Shown one piece after another: positions 26,223 to 36,471 of a DNA stretch of 64,000 bases (position 1 is the stretch's first letter; every line of letters starts with the position of its first letter). Source of the DNA: Desulfonatronum thiosulfatophilum (GTDB lineage: Bacteria; Desulfobacterota; Desulfovibrionia; Desulfovibrionales; Desulfonatronaceae). The DNA lies in assembly GCF_900104215.1 (NCBI RefSeq), contig NZ_FMXO01000013.1:62001-126000 (forward strand). Direction: 5' to 3'. The position numbers were made by a program, and so were the translations under genes. The notes below the pieces were generated by a model. It saw nothing but the letters and a program-made list of their open reading frames with translations. It had not been told where the DNA came from and searched no databases.

Positions 26223-27766
26223 TCGATAAGACCGCCCTGTTTCGCGAATTCGGTTATCTGCGGCTTCTTTCCATCATTTTCGCTGCATTGCCCCTGCTCG
26301 CCCTGCCGCTGTTCGGCATCATCTGGCTCTGGCAGGCGGATTATCGCTTGTTCTGGTTGCTGGCGTTGGCGCTGTGCGCCATGCTAGGCTACGGCCTGCA
26401 CATGATCCTCTCGCGCCGGGAGCAGAAGCAACCCACGCGGCATGCAACTAAGGCCAACGAGCTTTGGCCCCCGTCCGCGGAAGCCTGCTGGGTCGAGGTG
26501 GAACGGCTGGCCGAACAAACTTCTCCCCGGGAATGGCCCGTGAACGACGTCCAGAAACTCGCCCTGCTGGGAAAAAGGACACTGGAACAGGTATCCCGGC
26601 ATTTCCATCCCGAAGCCAGGGATCCCCTTTTGGAACTGACCGTTCCGCACACCTTGCTGATCATCGAACGAGCCAGCCGCGATCTGCGCATGGAAATCGC
26701 CCAGACCATCCCCTTCAGCCACAAGATGAACATGGCCCTCCTGGTCCGGGCCAATCGGTGGCGGGAGACGGCCATGCAGTATGAAAAGCTGTACCGGATC
26801 GGGCGCGGCATCATGGCTCCCTATTCCGCATTGTTCCACGAGGTGCGCCGCAACCTGGGCAACAGCATCGCCGGATACGGCATGGACAACATCAAGGCCT
26901 GGCTGCTGCGGGAATACGTGCGCAAGGTGGGTTACTACGCCATTGAACTGTACAGCGGACATTTACTGCTGGATACGGAAGATCCCACCGACCGGCGGAC
27001 GTCCGCTACGATGCGGGACATGGAACGCGCAGACGCCGGGCAGGGCGCACCATCCGACTCAGCGGAACCGCTTCGCATCCTGATTCTGGGAAAGGCCAAC
27101 GCCGGCAAGTCCAGCCTGATCAACGCCCTGTTCGGCAAGCTGACCGCCGCCGCGGACGTTCTGCCGCACTCCACGCAGGCAATCAAAGCCTACCGCCTGC
27201 AGCGCGAAGGTCATGACGAAGCGCTGATCTTCGACGCTCCGGGGATCGACACGGACAGGTTCGATGAAAAAGCCTTGAAACAGGCCGTGCTTGCGACGGA
27301 TTTGATCTTGTGGGTCACGCCGGCCAATCGGGCTGATCGGCAGTTGGAACGCGAACGATTGGACAAGATCCGTTCCTGGTACGGTCAGCGCGTATCCCGG
27401 CGTATTCCTCCCCTGGTGACCGTGGTCAGCCACATCGACAGGCTCCGCCCTCCCCAGGAATGGCAGCCGCCCTACGACCTGACCCATCCGAACGGGAAAA
27501 AGGCCGAAAACATCGCCGCGGCCGTGACGGCCATCTCCAATGATCTGGCAGTCCCCCTGGATTTGACCATTCCGGTCTGCCTGGCGCCGGACCGGCTCTA
27601 TAACGTGGAGGACACCCTGGCCGCGGTGATCCTGGAACTCCAGGATGAAAGCGAGAAGGCGCGTTTTCTGCGCTGTCTGGAAGTTCGGAAAAAAGAAGAA
27701 ATGTGGAGCAACATCAAGGAGCAGCTGAAGTCCACCGGCCGGATTCTCGGCAAGATTATCAGGTAG
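26219..27766 (+). CDS. Membrane-anchored P-loop GTPase
   Basis: This 515-residue protein starts with two membrane helices (about residues 15-38 and 42-62). A mainly helical middle domain of about 220 residues follows. The C-terminal G domain has ILILGKANAGKSSLINALFG (P-loop, about residue 285), a switch threonine region, FDAPGID (DxPG) and a TVVSHIDRL strand in the place of NKxD. The layout recalls bacterial dynamin-like or YfjP-type GTPases. It overlaps the upstream GTPase gene (ATGA), so the two are probably made together and may act as a pair. A structured repeat begins 6 bases after its stop. Confidence 0.78.
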   Translation: MIDKTALFREFGYLRLLSIIFAALPLLALPLFGIIWLWQADYRLFWLLALALCAMLGYGLHMILSRREQKQPTRHATKANELWPPSAEACWVEVERLAEQTSPREWPVNDVQKLALLGKRTLEQVSRHFHPEARDPLLELTVPHTLLIIERASRDLRMEIAQTIPFSHKMNMALLVRANRWRETAMQYEKLYRIGRGIMAPYSALFHEVRRNLGNSIAGYGMDNIKAWLLREYVRKVGYYAIELYSGHLLLDTEDPTDRRTSATMRDMERADAGQGAPSDSAEPLRILILGKANAGKSSLINALFGKLTAAADVLPHSTQAIKAYRLQREGHDEALIFDAPGIDTDRFDEKALKQAVLATDLILWVTPANRADRQLERERLDKIRSWYGQRVSRRIPPLVTVVSHIDRLRPPQEWQPPYDLTHPNGKKAENIAAAVTAISNDLAVPLDLTIPVCLAPDRLYNVEDTLAAVILELQDESEKARFLRCLEVRKKEEMWSNIKEQLKSTGRILGKIIR

Positions 27767-27771
27767 GAATT

Positions 27772-27980
27772 GAACCGCCCGCTACGCTCGAGGCGCAGGG
27801 GACGCCAAGAAGATTTTTGGCTTCCCCTTGAAAGATGCGGAAGTCAACAGGCGTTACGCCTTACAGCGAACTTGACATCACCCCGGCAGGGGGAGGCATC
27901 CTTTTGGAAAGCAGCTCTTTCCCTGCTTTCCAAAATGTTTTCCTTGGCGTCCTCTGCGCCTTAAGCGAAGCGAGCGGTTC
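27772..27980 (+). repeat. Structured inverted-repeat element, copy 1 (209 bp)
   Basis: The element starts GAACCGCCCGCTACGC and ends GCGAAGCGAGCGGTTC; about 39 bases at each end are imperfect inverted repeats. Inside are three hairpins: TTGGCTTCC/GGAAGTCAA (27817-27847), CCCC/GGGG with loop GGCA (27881-27892), and a perfect 13 bp stem TTTTGGAAAGCAG/CTGCTTTCCAAAA (27902-27935). It begins 6 bases after the stop of the second GTPase gene. Two more copies lie at 56248-56460 and 57906-58062. Confidence 0.92.
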
Positions 27981-28015
27981 CAAAGTTCATCACTTCACTA
28001 AAGCTTCGCCTGTGC

Positions 28016-28360
28016 TTAAATCTGTCGGATCGATTCGGCCACGCCCTGGAAAGCTTCATGAGCCGTCATGGCCTGATCCTTGTCCTTGAAATGAAAGTGG
28101 ATGCGCTCATTTCCGGATCTGGCCATCTCTTCATCCAAAGTCAGTTCGATCCAGAATCCCCACTCGTCGCCGGCCCCCAACAGACCCTGGGGCTCCGGGG
28201 TCACGTCGCTGACCTGCAAATCGGCAGCGCTTTCACATTCGATGTTGCCGTAGAAACGATGGTCATTGCCCACGAAATGCACGGTCCTGCCACGCACGTA
28301 GACGTCTTCCAGGCTGCGAAACGCCAGGCGCATGGTGTAGTTGTCCATCATCTCCGGCAT
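28016..28360 (-). CDS. Conserved-looking hypothetical protein of 114 residues
   Basis: I do not recognise a named family. The ATG at 28360 (MPEMMDNYTMRLAF) is chosen because it lies 5 bases after the stop of the HD-domain gene; the open frame extends further only over that gene. The protein is soluble and beta-rich by appearance (DVYVRGRTVHFVGNDHRFYGNI, WGFWIELTLDEEMA, RIHFHFKDKDQAM), with no signal peptide or membrane helix. Tight coupling with the HD protein suggests a shared job. Confidence 0.65.
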   Translation of the reverse strand: MPEMMDNYTMRLAFRSLEDVYVRGRTVHFVGNDHRFYGNIECESAADLQVSDVTPEPQGLLGAGDEWGFWIELTLDEEMARSGNERIHFHFKDKDQAMTAHEAFQGVAESIRQI

Positions 28361-28365
28361 GTTCG

Positions 28366-28920
28366 TCACTTCAGGTCGACCTGATCGGCGATTTCGGCAA
28401 TGGAGGCCACGGCATCGTTCAGAAAATCGTCCAGGCTCACTCCGACCCGTTCGCATTCCCTGATGATTTCACGGTTCACGGCCGCGGCAAAGGCCTTGTC
28501 CTTCATTTTCTTCTTCAGACTCTTGGCACCCAGACCGTCCAGTTTGGTCGGCCGGACCAGGGCTGCCGCGGAAACCAGACCGGTGACCGTTTCGGCGCAA
28601 CGCAGTGCGTAATCAAACTGTGCGGCGGGCATGATGCCGTTACGTTCCCCGTTGTGGGCACGTATAGCCTGCAAGGCTTCCCCTGGCAGGGCATCCGCCA
28701 GCCACGTTGCTGCACGCAAGGCGTGCTCATCGGGGATGTCCTTGGTCTCATGGAAGTCCAGATCATGGAGCAGCCCGGTAAGCCCCCAGACGTCCTCATC
28801 CTGTTCCAGCCGCCTGGCAAGCCCCCGCATCACCGCCTCGGTTTCCAGAGCGTGATGCAACATGTGTCGTTCCTGTCCCTTGGAGGCCAACAACTCCCAG
28901 GCTTCTTCACGAGTAAGCAT
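28366..28920 (-). CDS. HD-domain protein (putative metal-dependent phosphohydrolase)
   Basis: This 184-residue HD-superfamily protein carries H near residue 19 (RHMLHHALETEAVM), the HD pair in GLLHDLDFHE, and a later histidine in AIRAHNGE, consistent with a single-metal or binuclear site. Short HD proteins of this kind often hydrolyse nucleotides, but the substrate is unknown. It starts 15 bases after the argB stop, and the 114-residue hypothetical gene follows, so it may belong to the hslV-hslU-argB transcription unit. Confidence 0.8.
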   Translation of the reverse strand: MLTREEAWELLASKGQERHMLHHALETEAVMRGLARRLEQDEDVWGLTGLLHDLDFHETKDIPDEHALRAATWLADALPGEALQAIRAHNGERNGIMPAAQFDYALRCAETVTGLVSAAALVRPTKLDGLGAKSLKKKMKDKAFAAAVNREIIRECERVGVSLDDFLNDAVASIAEIADQVDLK

Positions 28921-28935
28921 TACTATTTCCTTGGA

Positions 28936-29814
28936 TTAAAAAACGATTTCCGTGCCGATCCCGCCCTTCGTGAACATTTCCAAAAGTATGGAGTTCTCCA
29001 GGCGGCCGTCGATGATGTGCGCCTTTTCCACACCGGCTTCCACGGCTTCCAGACAGCACTTCACCTTGGGAATCATGCCGCCGCGCAAAACGCCCTTTTC
29101 CAGCGCGTCCACGGCCTTGTGCCGGTTCATGGAGGAGATCAGCTTGCCTTCCGCATCCAGGACGCCGGCCACGTCGGTCAGCAGGATCAGCCGTTTCGCT
29201 TCCAGCGCCCCGGCCACGGCCCCGGCCACGGCATCGGCGTTGATGTTGTAGGTTTCGCCGTCGTCGTCCACCCCTACCGGGGCGATAACCGGAATAAATC
29301 CCTCCTTTTCCAGGGTCCTGATCAGTCCGGTGCGGATGTCCGTGACCTCGCCGACCTTGCCCAGGTCGATGATTTCGGGAGGCATGTCCTTGTGCGGGAT
29401 GACCATTTCCATCTTCTGGGCATTGATGATCCGCCCGTCCTTGCCGGACAGCCCCACGGCCTTGCCGCCATGCTGGTTGAGCAGGTTGACGATTTCCTTG
29501 TTCACCTTGCCCACGAGCACCATCTCCACCACGTCCATGGTGGCCTGGTCCGTGACCCGCAGCCCTTCCCGAAACTGACAGCAAATGCCCAGCTGATCCA
29601 GCATCTTGCCGATCTGCGGTCCGCCGCCGTGCACGATCACCGGATTGACGCCGATATAACGCAACAAAACGATGTTCAGGGCGAACGCCTTCTTGAGGTG
29701 CTCATCCTTCATGGCATGACCGCCGTATTTAATGACCACGGTCTGCCCGAAAAAATCTCGAATATAAGGCAACGCCTCAAGCAGCGTCTTGGCTTTGGCG
29801 ACTTCGTGTTCCAT
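28936..29814 (-). CDS. argB: Acetylglutamate kinase
   Basis: ArgB phosphorylates N-acetylglutamate in arginine biosynthesis. The 292-residue protein shows [10 protein letters not shown] near the N-terminus, the substrate loop [46 protein letters not shown] (split here for reference), and the C-terminal GGMIPKV and GTEIVF. The N-terminal helix [20 protein letters not shown] is of the type found in arginine-feedback-regulated ArgB, so allosteric control by arginine is likely. It lies directly downstream of hslU, an arrangement also known to me from Desulfovibrio. Confidence 0.96.
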   Translation of the reverse strand: MEHEVAKAKTLLEALPYIRDFFGQTVVIKYGGHAMKDEHLKKAFALNIVLLRYIGVNPVIVHGGGPQIGKMLDQLGICCQFREGLRVTDQATMDVVEMVLVGKVNKEIVNLLNQHGGKAVGLSGKDGRIINAQKMEMVIPHKDMPPEIIDLGKVGEVTDIRTGLIRTLEKEGFIPVIAPVGVDDDGETYNINADAVAGAVAGALEAKRLILLTDVAGVLDAEGKLISSMNRHKAVDALEKGVLRGGMIPKVKCCLEAVEAGVEKAHIIDGRLENSILLEMFTKGGIGTEIVF

Positions 29815-29865
29815 ATATGATGTGCTCGTGAAATTCGTTTGCTGGTTGAATGTGGAAAAAATTCA

Positions 29866-31232
<1,367 letters not shown>

Positions 31233-31236
<4 letters not shown>

Positions 31237-31802
31237 GAGGTGGTGATCTCCTTATTGGACGCGTCTTTGCGCAAGGTCTCAAGGGTAAGCTGATCATTGG
31301 TGAAAACGCAGATCTCCGCGGTAATGGCCATGGCTTTGCGTACGATCTCTTCACCCTCCAGAGAGGAATTCCGGACCAGAGCCCTGGCAGCGGCCAAAGC
31401 AAAGCTGCCGCCGGAACCAATGGCCGCTACGCCGTCGTCCGGCTCGATCACGTCGCCGGTACCGCTGAGCAGAAGAATGGACGTATCGTCGGCCACCAGA
31501 AGCATTGCTTCCAGGCGGCGCAGGTACTTATCCAAACGCCATTCTTTGGCCATTTCAACGCTCGCCCGAACCAGATTTCCGTTGAACTGCTCAAGCTTTG
31601 CCTCGAATCGTTCGAAGAGGGTCATGGCATCAGCCGTTGCCCCGGCAAAGCCCACTATCACCCGATCCTTATAGATTTTGCGAACCTTGCGCGCCTTGTG
31701 CTTCAAGGCCACGCTCTGGCCCATGGTGACCTGACCGTCCCCGGCCATGGCCACACCATGCGCATCACGCACGGCCAGAATTGTCGTTCCATGTAGATGC
31801 AT
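31233..31802 (-). CDS. hslV: ATP-dependent protease peptidase subunit HslV
   Basis: HslV is a dodecameric threonine peptidase. The 189-residue protein begins [11 protein letters not shown]; the catalytic N-terminal threonine is the first T of TTIL after removal of a short propeptide. Other family signatures are [38 protein letters not shown] and [16 protein letters not shown]. It is translationally coupled to hslU. At 189 residues it is slightly longer than the usual 175-180 because of its C-terminal tail. Confidence 0.97.
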
Positions 31803-31942
31803 TCCGGTACTCCTGAAGTCCTGACAACATTATCGAATGCAAGCCCGATCGGGTTCGGGCCCGCCCCAATGACACCAAGTAAAATCAAATCGGGATTTGT
31901 CCAACGAGATGCGAATGATCGGCGAGCGGCAAACGGTCAGTT

Positions 31943-34138
31943 TCATCCTTTTTTGGACTTGATCACAGCCCGAGGCTTGCTGCCTTCCTGGGCCCCAAGC
32001 AGACCATCCTTTTCCATCTGCTCGATGAACCGCGCCGAACGATTGAAGCCGATGCGAAACCGACGCTGCAGCAGCGAAATGGAAGCCCGTCCCTGCTCCA
32101 GAACGAATTCCACCGCCTGGGTGTAGATAGGATCTTCCGCCACATCCGCACCTTCCGGCATCACGCCGTTCTTGGCCGTCTCTTCCTTGGACCACTCGCT
32201 GAAATCCAACTCAAAGCTCGGCGGCTGCTGATCACGCCAAGCCTGGACCACGGCCGCGATCTCCTCGTCCCCGACAAAAGCGCCGTGCATGCGTTGCAAC
32301 CGGCCGGCGCTGGGCTTGAACAGCATGTCTCCCTGTCCCAGCAAATGCTCCGCTCCCACCGTATCCAGAATGGTTCGGGAGTCGTGTTTCGAAGTAACCT
32401 GGAAACTGATCCGGCACGGAAAATTGGCCTTAATCAGGCCGGTGACAACGTCCACCGAGGGCCGCTGGGTGGCCAGGATCATGTGAATGCCCGAGGCCCT
32501 GGCGAGCTGCGCCAGCCGAACGATGCTGACCTCGACTTCCTTGGCCGCGGTGAGCATCAGATCGGCCAACTCGTCGATAATGATCACCAGATAAGGCATG
32601 GCCCGCTGCTCGGCCGCTTCCTCCGGTGGCATGGCCGCGACCTTCTGCTGATAGGCAGCGATGTGCCGCACCCCCAGCAAGGCCATGGCTTCGTACCGGG
32701 CGTCCATTTCGGCCATGGCCCAGTCCAGAGCGCTTTTGGCCATGGACATTTCCGTGACCACCGGATGCACCAGGTGCGGCAGGTTGGCATACACGGCCAA
32801 TTCGATGCGTTTGGGATCCACCAACAGGAACTTCACTTCATCCGGCCTGGCCTTGTACAGGATGCTCAGGATCATGGAGTTCAGCCCGACGCTTTTGCCG
32901 GCCCCGGTGGCGCCGGCAACCAGCAAGTGCGGCATGCGGGCCAGATCCGCGACCATGGGTAAACCTTCAATATCCTTGCCGATGGCGATGGTCAGCTTGG
33001 ATTTCGAATTCTGGAAGGCATCGGACTCCAGAATTTCCCGCAACCAGACCGACTGGCGATATTCGTTGGGAATTTCCACCCCCACGGCGTCCTTGCCCTG
33101 CAAATTGGCGACAACACGCACGGAAGAGGCTTTGAGGCCCAGGGAAAGATCGTCGCTCAATCCGGTGATCCGGCTGATTTTCACGCCGGGCGCCGGCTTG
33201 TACTCGAACATCGTGATCACCGGGCCGGGCTGGATATGCTGCACTTCGCCCTGAACACCAAAATCCGCAAGGCAGCTTTCCAAAGCCTTGCCCATTTCCT
33301 TGAGCCGCTGCGGAGAAGTCCGCGGCTGCTTGCGATCGGGAGCGGCCAGGATATCCAGGCTTGGCAAGCGAGGCAGGCCTTTGTCTTCCGGACCAAGTTT
33401 CGATTGATCCGTCGATCCGGCTTTGGAGAGAATTGTGCTTTTCGTCGCCTTTTTTGCCGGCTGTTTTTTCGCACCGGAGAGCTGAAAGTCTTCCAGTAGC
33501 GAGGTCGGCATATCCTGATTACTCTTCCTTGGCGGCTTGACCTTTTCAGGACGTGGCTGAAAAGCGCGATGCAGCCATATGGCCAACCCATCTCCCCATC
33601 GCGTCCAGTACAGGCCGAAGAGCAGTTGGGAAGCGAGGAAAACCAGGAACAGCCAGAGCAGCATCGCTCCCCGCTCCTTGAGCAAGGCAATCCCTAGGGC
33701 ATGGAGTTGATCGCCGAAATACCCGCCGCCATGGATACCGGCAATGGAGACGGTCTCGACGACCCAGGGGTGACTGCTTGCCGCCAGAAAGGACAGACTC
33801 AGCAGCAACAGCCCGACCCATCGCCACCATGGCGGCTGCCAGAAACGCCAGACACTGGTCACGGCCAGCCAGACGAACATGACGGGGAAGACAAACGCCG
33901 CCAGTCCGAACAAATCCACGATCAGGCCGGAGACATAGGCCCCGATGATTCCGGCATGGTTGTGGATGGTGGCGACACTGGTAGCTTGCTGATTAAAGGA
34001 CGGATCCTGCGGATGATAGCTGGACAGGCTTAGAGTGAGAAACGCCGCGATGAACAGCAGGGTCAGTGCACAGACTTCCCGGAGCAGACGCGTCTCATTT
34101 CCTGTCGTAGAATCGGCGGACAATTGGGATGGACTCAT
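31943..34138 (-). CDS. ftsK: DNA translocase FtsK/SpoIIIE
   Basis: FtsK pumps chromosome ends clear of the division septum and activates XerCD recombination. The 731-residue protein has four N-terminal membrane helices (to about residue 185) and a short linker. The motor carries GATGAGKSVGLNS (Walker A), YLVIIIDELADLM (Walker B) and LATQRPSVDVVTG. A C-terminal winged-helix gamma domain (AVEFVLEQGRASISLLQRRF, MEKDGLLG) reads polar DNA motifs. The linker is short compared with E. coli FtsK. The ATG at 34138 is used; an upstream TTG at 34159 would add 7 residues. Confidence 0.96.
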   Translation of the reverse strand: MSPSQLSADSTTGNETRLLREVCALTLLFIAAFLTLSLSSYHPQDPSFNQQATSVATIHNHAGIIGAYVSGLIVDLFGLAAFVFPVMFVWLAVTSVWRFWQPPWWRWVGLLLLSLSFLAASSHPWVVETVSIAGIHGGGYFGDQLHALGIALLKERGAMLLWLFLVFLASQLLFGLYWTRWGDGLAIWLHRAFQPRPEKVKPPRKSNQDMPTSLLEDFQLSGAKKQPAKKATKSTILSKAGSTDQSKLGPEDKGLPRLPSLDILAAPDRKQPRTSPQRLKEMGKALESCLADFGVQGEVQHIQPGPVITMFEYKPAPGVKISRITGLSDDLSLGLKASSVRVVANLQGKDAVGVEIPNEYRQSVWLREILESDAFQNSKSKLTIAIGKDIEGLPMVADLARMPHLLVAGATGAGKSVGLNSMILSILYKARPDEVKFLLVDPKRIELAVYANLPHLVHPVVTEMSMAKSALDWAMAEMDARYEAMALLGVRHIAAYQQKVAAMPPEEAAEQRAMPYLVIIIDELADLMLTAAKEVEVSIVRLAQLARASGIHMILATQRPSVDVVTGLIKANFPCRISFQVTSKHDSRTILDTVGAEHLLGQGDMLFKPSAGRLQRMHGAFVGDEEIAAVVQAWRDQQPPSFELDFSEWSKEETAKNGVMPEGADVAEDPIYTQAVEFVLEQGRASISLLQRRFRIGFNRSARFIEQMEKDGLLGAQEGSKPRAVIKSKKG

Positions 34139-34171
34139 GAATCGTTGGACAAGCCACAACGGCGTGAGCCG

Positions 34172-34729
34172 TTACTCACGGCTGATATAGGCTCCGCTAC
34201 GGGTATCGACCTTGATCCGGTCGCCCTGGTTGATGAACAGCGGGACGTTGACGGACAATCCGGTTTGCACCACCGCCGGCTTGGTTGCGCCGCTGACCGT
34301 ATCGCCCTTCAAGCCGGGATCGGTCTCGGTGACTTCGAGGACAACGGATGCCGGCAGGTCCATGTCAATGGCCTGGCCGCGAAAGAGCAGCACCTTGACC
34401 TGTTGGCCGTCCAACAAATAGCGGCCTTTTTCCCCGGCCTGCTCCTCGGTCACGCTGAGCTGCTCGTAGGTGGTCATGTCCATGAACACATACCCTGTAC
34501 CGTCATGATACAAAAACTGCATTTCCCGAGTTTCCAGATCGGGTTTGGCGAATTTTTCACCTGATCGGTAGGTCTGGTCGAGCACGCGCCCCGTCAGGAT
34601 ATTGCGCAGCTTGGTGCGGACAAAGGCGCCGCCCTTGCCGGGTTTGACGTGCTGAAACTCCACGATTTCGTAAGGAACGTCGTCAATTTCGAGTTTCAAA
34701 CCGCGCTTGAAGTCAGTCGTTGAAGGCAT
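34172..34729 (-). CDS. efp: Translation elongation factor P
   Basis: EF-P rescues ribosomes stalled at polyproline. The 185-residue protein has the three beta-barrel layout, with the tip loop [10 protein letters not shown] placing Lys32 at the usual modification site. The lysine is flanked by P-G and G-G, as in EpmA-type or unmodified factors, and not the arginine of EarP systems. No modifying enzyme is in the window. The C-terminal motif [15 protein letters not shown] is standard. It lies between aroQ and ftsK on the same strand. Polyproline-rich TolA, encoded in this window, is an obvious client. Confidence 0.97.
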   Translation of the reverse strand: MPSTTDFKRGLKLEIDDVPYEIVEFQHVKPGKGGAFVRTKLRNILTGRVLDQTYRSGEKFAKPDLETREMQFLYHDGTGYVFMDMTTYEQLSVTEEQAGEKGRYLLDGQQVKVLLFRGQAIDMDLPASVVLEVTETDPGLKGDTVSGATKPAVVQTGLSVNVPLFINQGDRIKVDTRSGAYISRE

Positions 34730-34739
34730 GGGGTCATCC

Positions 34740-35228
34740 CTAGAGTTGAGTTGAAGATTCAGACTGATCCGCCATGGACGTGGTCCAGCGGAGCCAAAGA
34801 GTTTGGATAGCCAAAGCGTAACTCAAAAGACCGAAACCGGAGATCACGCCGATGCATTGCGGAGCGATCAGGCTGACATGGCGCATTGACTCGCTCCTGG
34901 CCAGGATATTGCTCAGATGCACCTCGACGCAGGGTGGATCGATCCAGGCCAGACAATCGGCCAGCGCCAGGCTGGTATGCGTGTAGGCGCCGGCATTGAG
35001 CGCCACGCCATGAACGCTCTCTCGGTGGGCCTGTTCCAGACGATCGATGATCTGGCCCTCGCCGTTGGCCTGGAAGAAAAGCAGCTCAACTTCATCCACC
35101 GCCTGGCCCATCAGTGTTTCCACAAGATCCGGGAGATCCCGCATGCCCTGGGTTCCGTAGATATGCGGCTGACGCTGCCCAAGATGGCCGAGATTCGGTC
35201 CGTTCAGAACGAGAATGCGACAAGTCAT
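34740..35228 (-). CDS. aroQ: Type II 3-dehydroquinate dehydratase
   Basis: AroQ dehydrates 3-dehydroquinate in the shikimate pathway. The 162-residue protein has [17 protein letters not shown], with the catalytic Arg19 and Tyr24, then NAGAYTHTS and the catalytic histidine in VEVHLSNI. In the lid region the two arginines are separated by one extra residue (ARSESMRH where AREEFRH is usual), a possible lid change. The C-terminus ([18 protein letters not shown]) is longer than normal. It precedes efp by 10 bases, an arrangement common in many bacteria. Confidence 0.92.
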   Translation of the reverse strand: MTCRILVLNGPNLGHLGQRQPHIYGTQGMRDLPDLVETLMGQAVDEVELLFFQANGEGQIIDRLEQAHRESVHGVALNAGAYTHTSLALADCLAWIDPPCVEVHLSNILARSESMRHVSLIAPQCIGVISGFGLLSYALAIQTLWLRWTTSMADQSESSTQL

Positions 35229-35378
35229 GACAGTTCGTTTCCAAAAGAAGCGAGAAATCGGGGGTGAACAAAGGTTCCGACGCCAAGGAAAGGGTTCAGG
35301 ACCGACAAATGAGGTGCGACAAAAGCAACGTGTTTTCTAGCTGGTTGCGCGAAAAATCGCAACACGGCTTCAAAATGT

Positions 35379-36212
35379 TCAACTGATGTCAGCTGGATCC
35401 GTGGACTCCGTCTCCATGACGCCCGCTTCCTCTTTCCGCACCTTCGCCTTGCGCCCTTCATGTCTGGCGAAAACGAGAAAACCGGTGTGGGCGACCATCC
35501 GATCATCCGGACGCAGTCGCTCTGCAACAGGCTTGTAGCGGCGCAACAGGATTTCCAAGACCTCGACATCCTCGAAGGGCCCCTGTTCCAGCGCGGTGAG
35601 CAGGGAGCTGACCTGATTGGTGGTGGGCAATAAAAAGCCCAGCGGCGCCCCGGGCATGATCGCCGCGACGGCCTGATCGAGAAAGTCCCACGGCGTGCGC
35701 ACGTCCAGAAACAGGGCGTCCACATTGGTCTGCTCAAAGCCTTCGGCGATATTTCGGTTGAACTGTTCAACCCGTTCCCCAAGGCCGGACCATCCGAGAT
35801 TCTCCCCGCACAATCGGAAGAATTCCTCCCGCTGTTCGTAGGTGTAGACCCGCCCGTGGTCGCCGACGTACCAGGCCAGGGCCGTGGTCAGCGAGCCCGA
35901 TCCGCTGCCGGCCTCGATCACCCGGCAGCCGGGCGCGATGCCCAGCTTGAGCAGGATGTAGCCGATCTCCTTGGGGTAGATGATCTGGGTCCGACGTTTG
36001 AGCATCTTCACCAGATCGTACAGACTCGGCTTGAGCAGCCGAAACGGATGGCCGAGATGGGTCAGCACTTCTTCGCCGTACCCGGCCTGGAGCAACGTCT
36101 CGTGCGGCAGGATCCCGAAGTGGGTCTGCATTGTTTCGCCTTCGCGAATTTTTCGAATATAACGCTTGCCTTGCGGACAGACCAGCATTACCAGATCACC
36201 TGGATTGAGCAT
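35379..36212 (-). CDS. trmI: tRNA (adenine-58-N1)-methyltransferase
   Basis: TrmI methylates A58 of the tRNA T-loop and helps stability. The 277-residue protein has an N-terminal beta domain (GDLVMLVCPQGKRYIRKI) and the linker motif KRRTQIIYPKEIGYIL. The SAM-binding Rossmann domain has IEAGSGSGSLTTALA, and a later strand reads DALFLDVRTPWDFLDQA. AGGAGG lies 5 bases before the ATG, fixing the start. The acidic C-terminal tail after about residue 255 is variable in the family. A 150-base gap separates it from aroQ on the same strand. Confidence 0.93.
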   Translation of the reverse strand: MLNPGDLVMLVCPQGKRYIRKIREGETMQTHFGILPHETLLQAGYGEEVLTHLGHPFRLLKPSLYDLVKMLKRRTQIIYPKEIGYILLKLGIAPGCRVIEAGSGSGSLTTALAWYVGDHGRVYTYEQREEFFRLCGENLGWSGLGERVEQFNRNIAEGFEQTNVDALFLDVRTPWDFLDQAVAAIMPGAPLGFLLPTTNQVSSLLTALEQGPFEDVEVLEILLRRYKPVAERLRPDDRMVAHTGFLVFARHEGRKAKVRKEEAGVMETESTDPADIS

Positions 36213-36317
36213 GATGCCTCCTGAATGAAAGATTTGAGCTGGTATGTGCTGATCCTTGTCCTGTCAAGGTCAGCCGCCTACCCGACCAGGGCCAACCTGT
36301 TCTCATCAAAATCCAAG

Positions 36318-36434
36318 TCGCGATCGAAATCGTATTCGAAATCGGAAGATACTGTGCATTACCTCGTGATAAAAATATCTTCATTGAAATCCACATTCGA
36401 TTTCGATCACGATTTCGATTTCGATTTCGATTCA
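36318..36434. repeat. Inverted pair of hexamer arrays (ATCG plus two variable bases), locus 3
   Basis: Five hexamers in one orientation (36318-36347, including ATCGAA, ATCGTA, ATCGGA) are followed after about 50 bases by six hexamers in the opposite orientation (36399-36434, CGATTT four times, CGATCA, CGATTC). The layout matches locus 1 at 13.5 kb. It lies in the divergent gap between trmI and a radical SAM gene. Confidence 0.88.
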
Positions 36435-36471
36435 GATAGCGGGTAGGGATTGAGAACAAAATGGCAGAATC

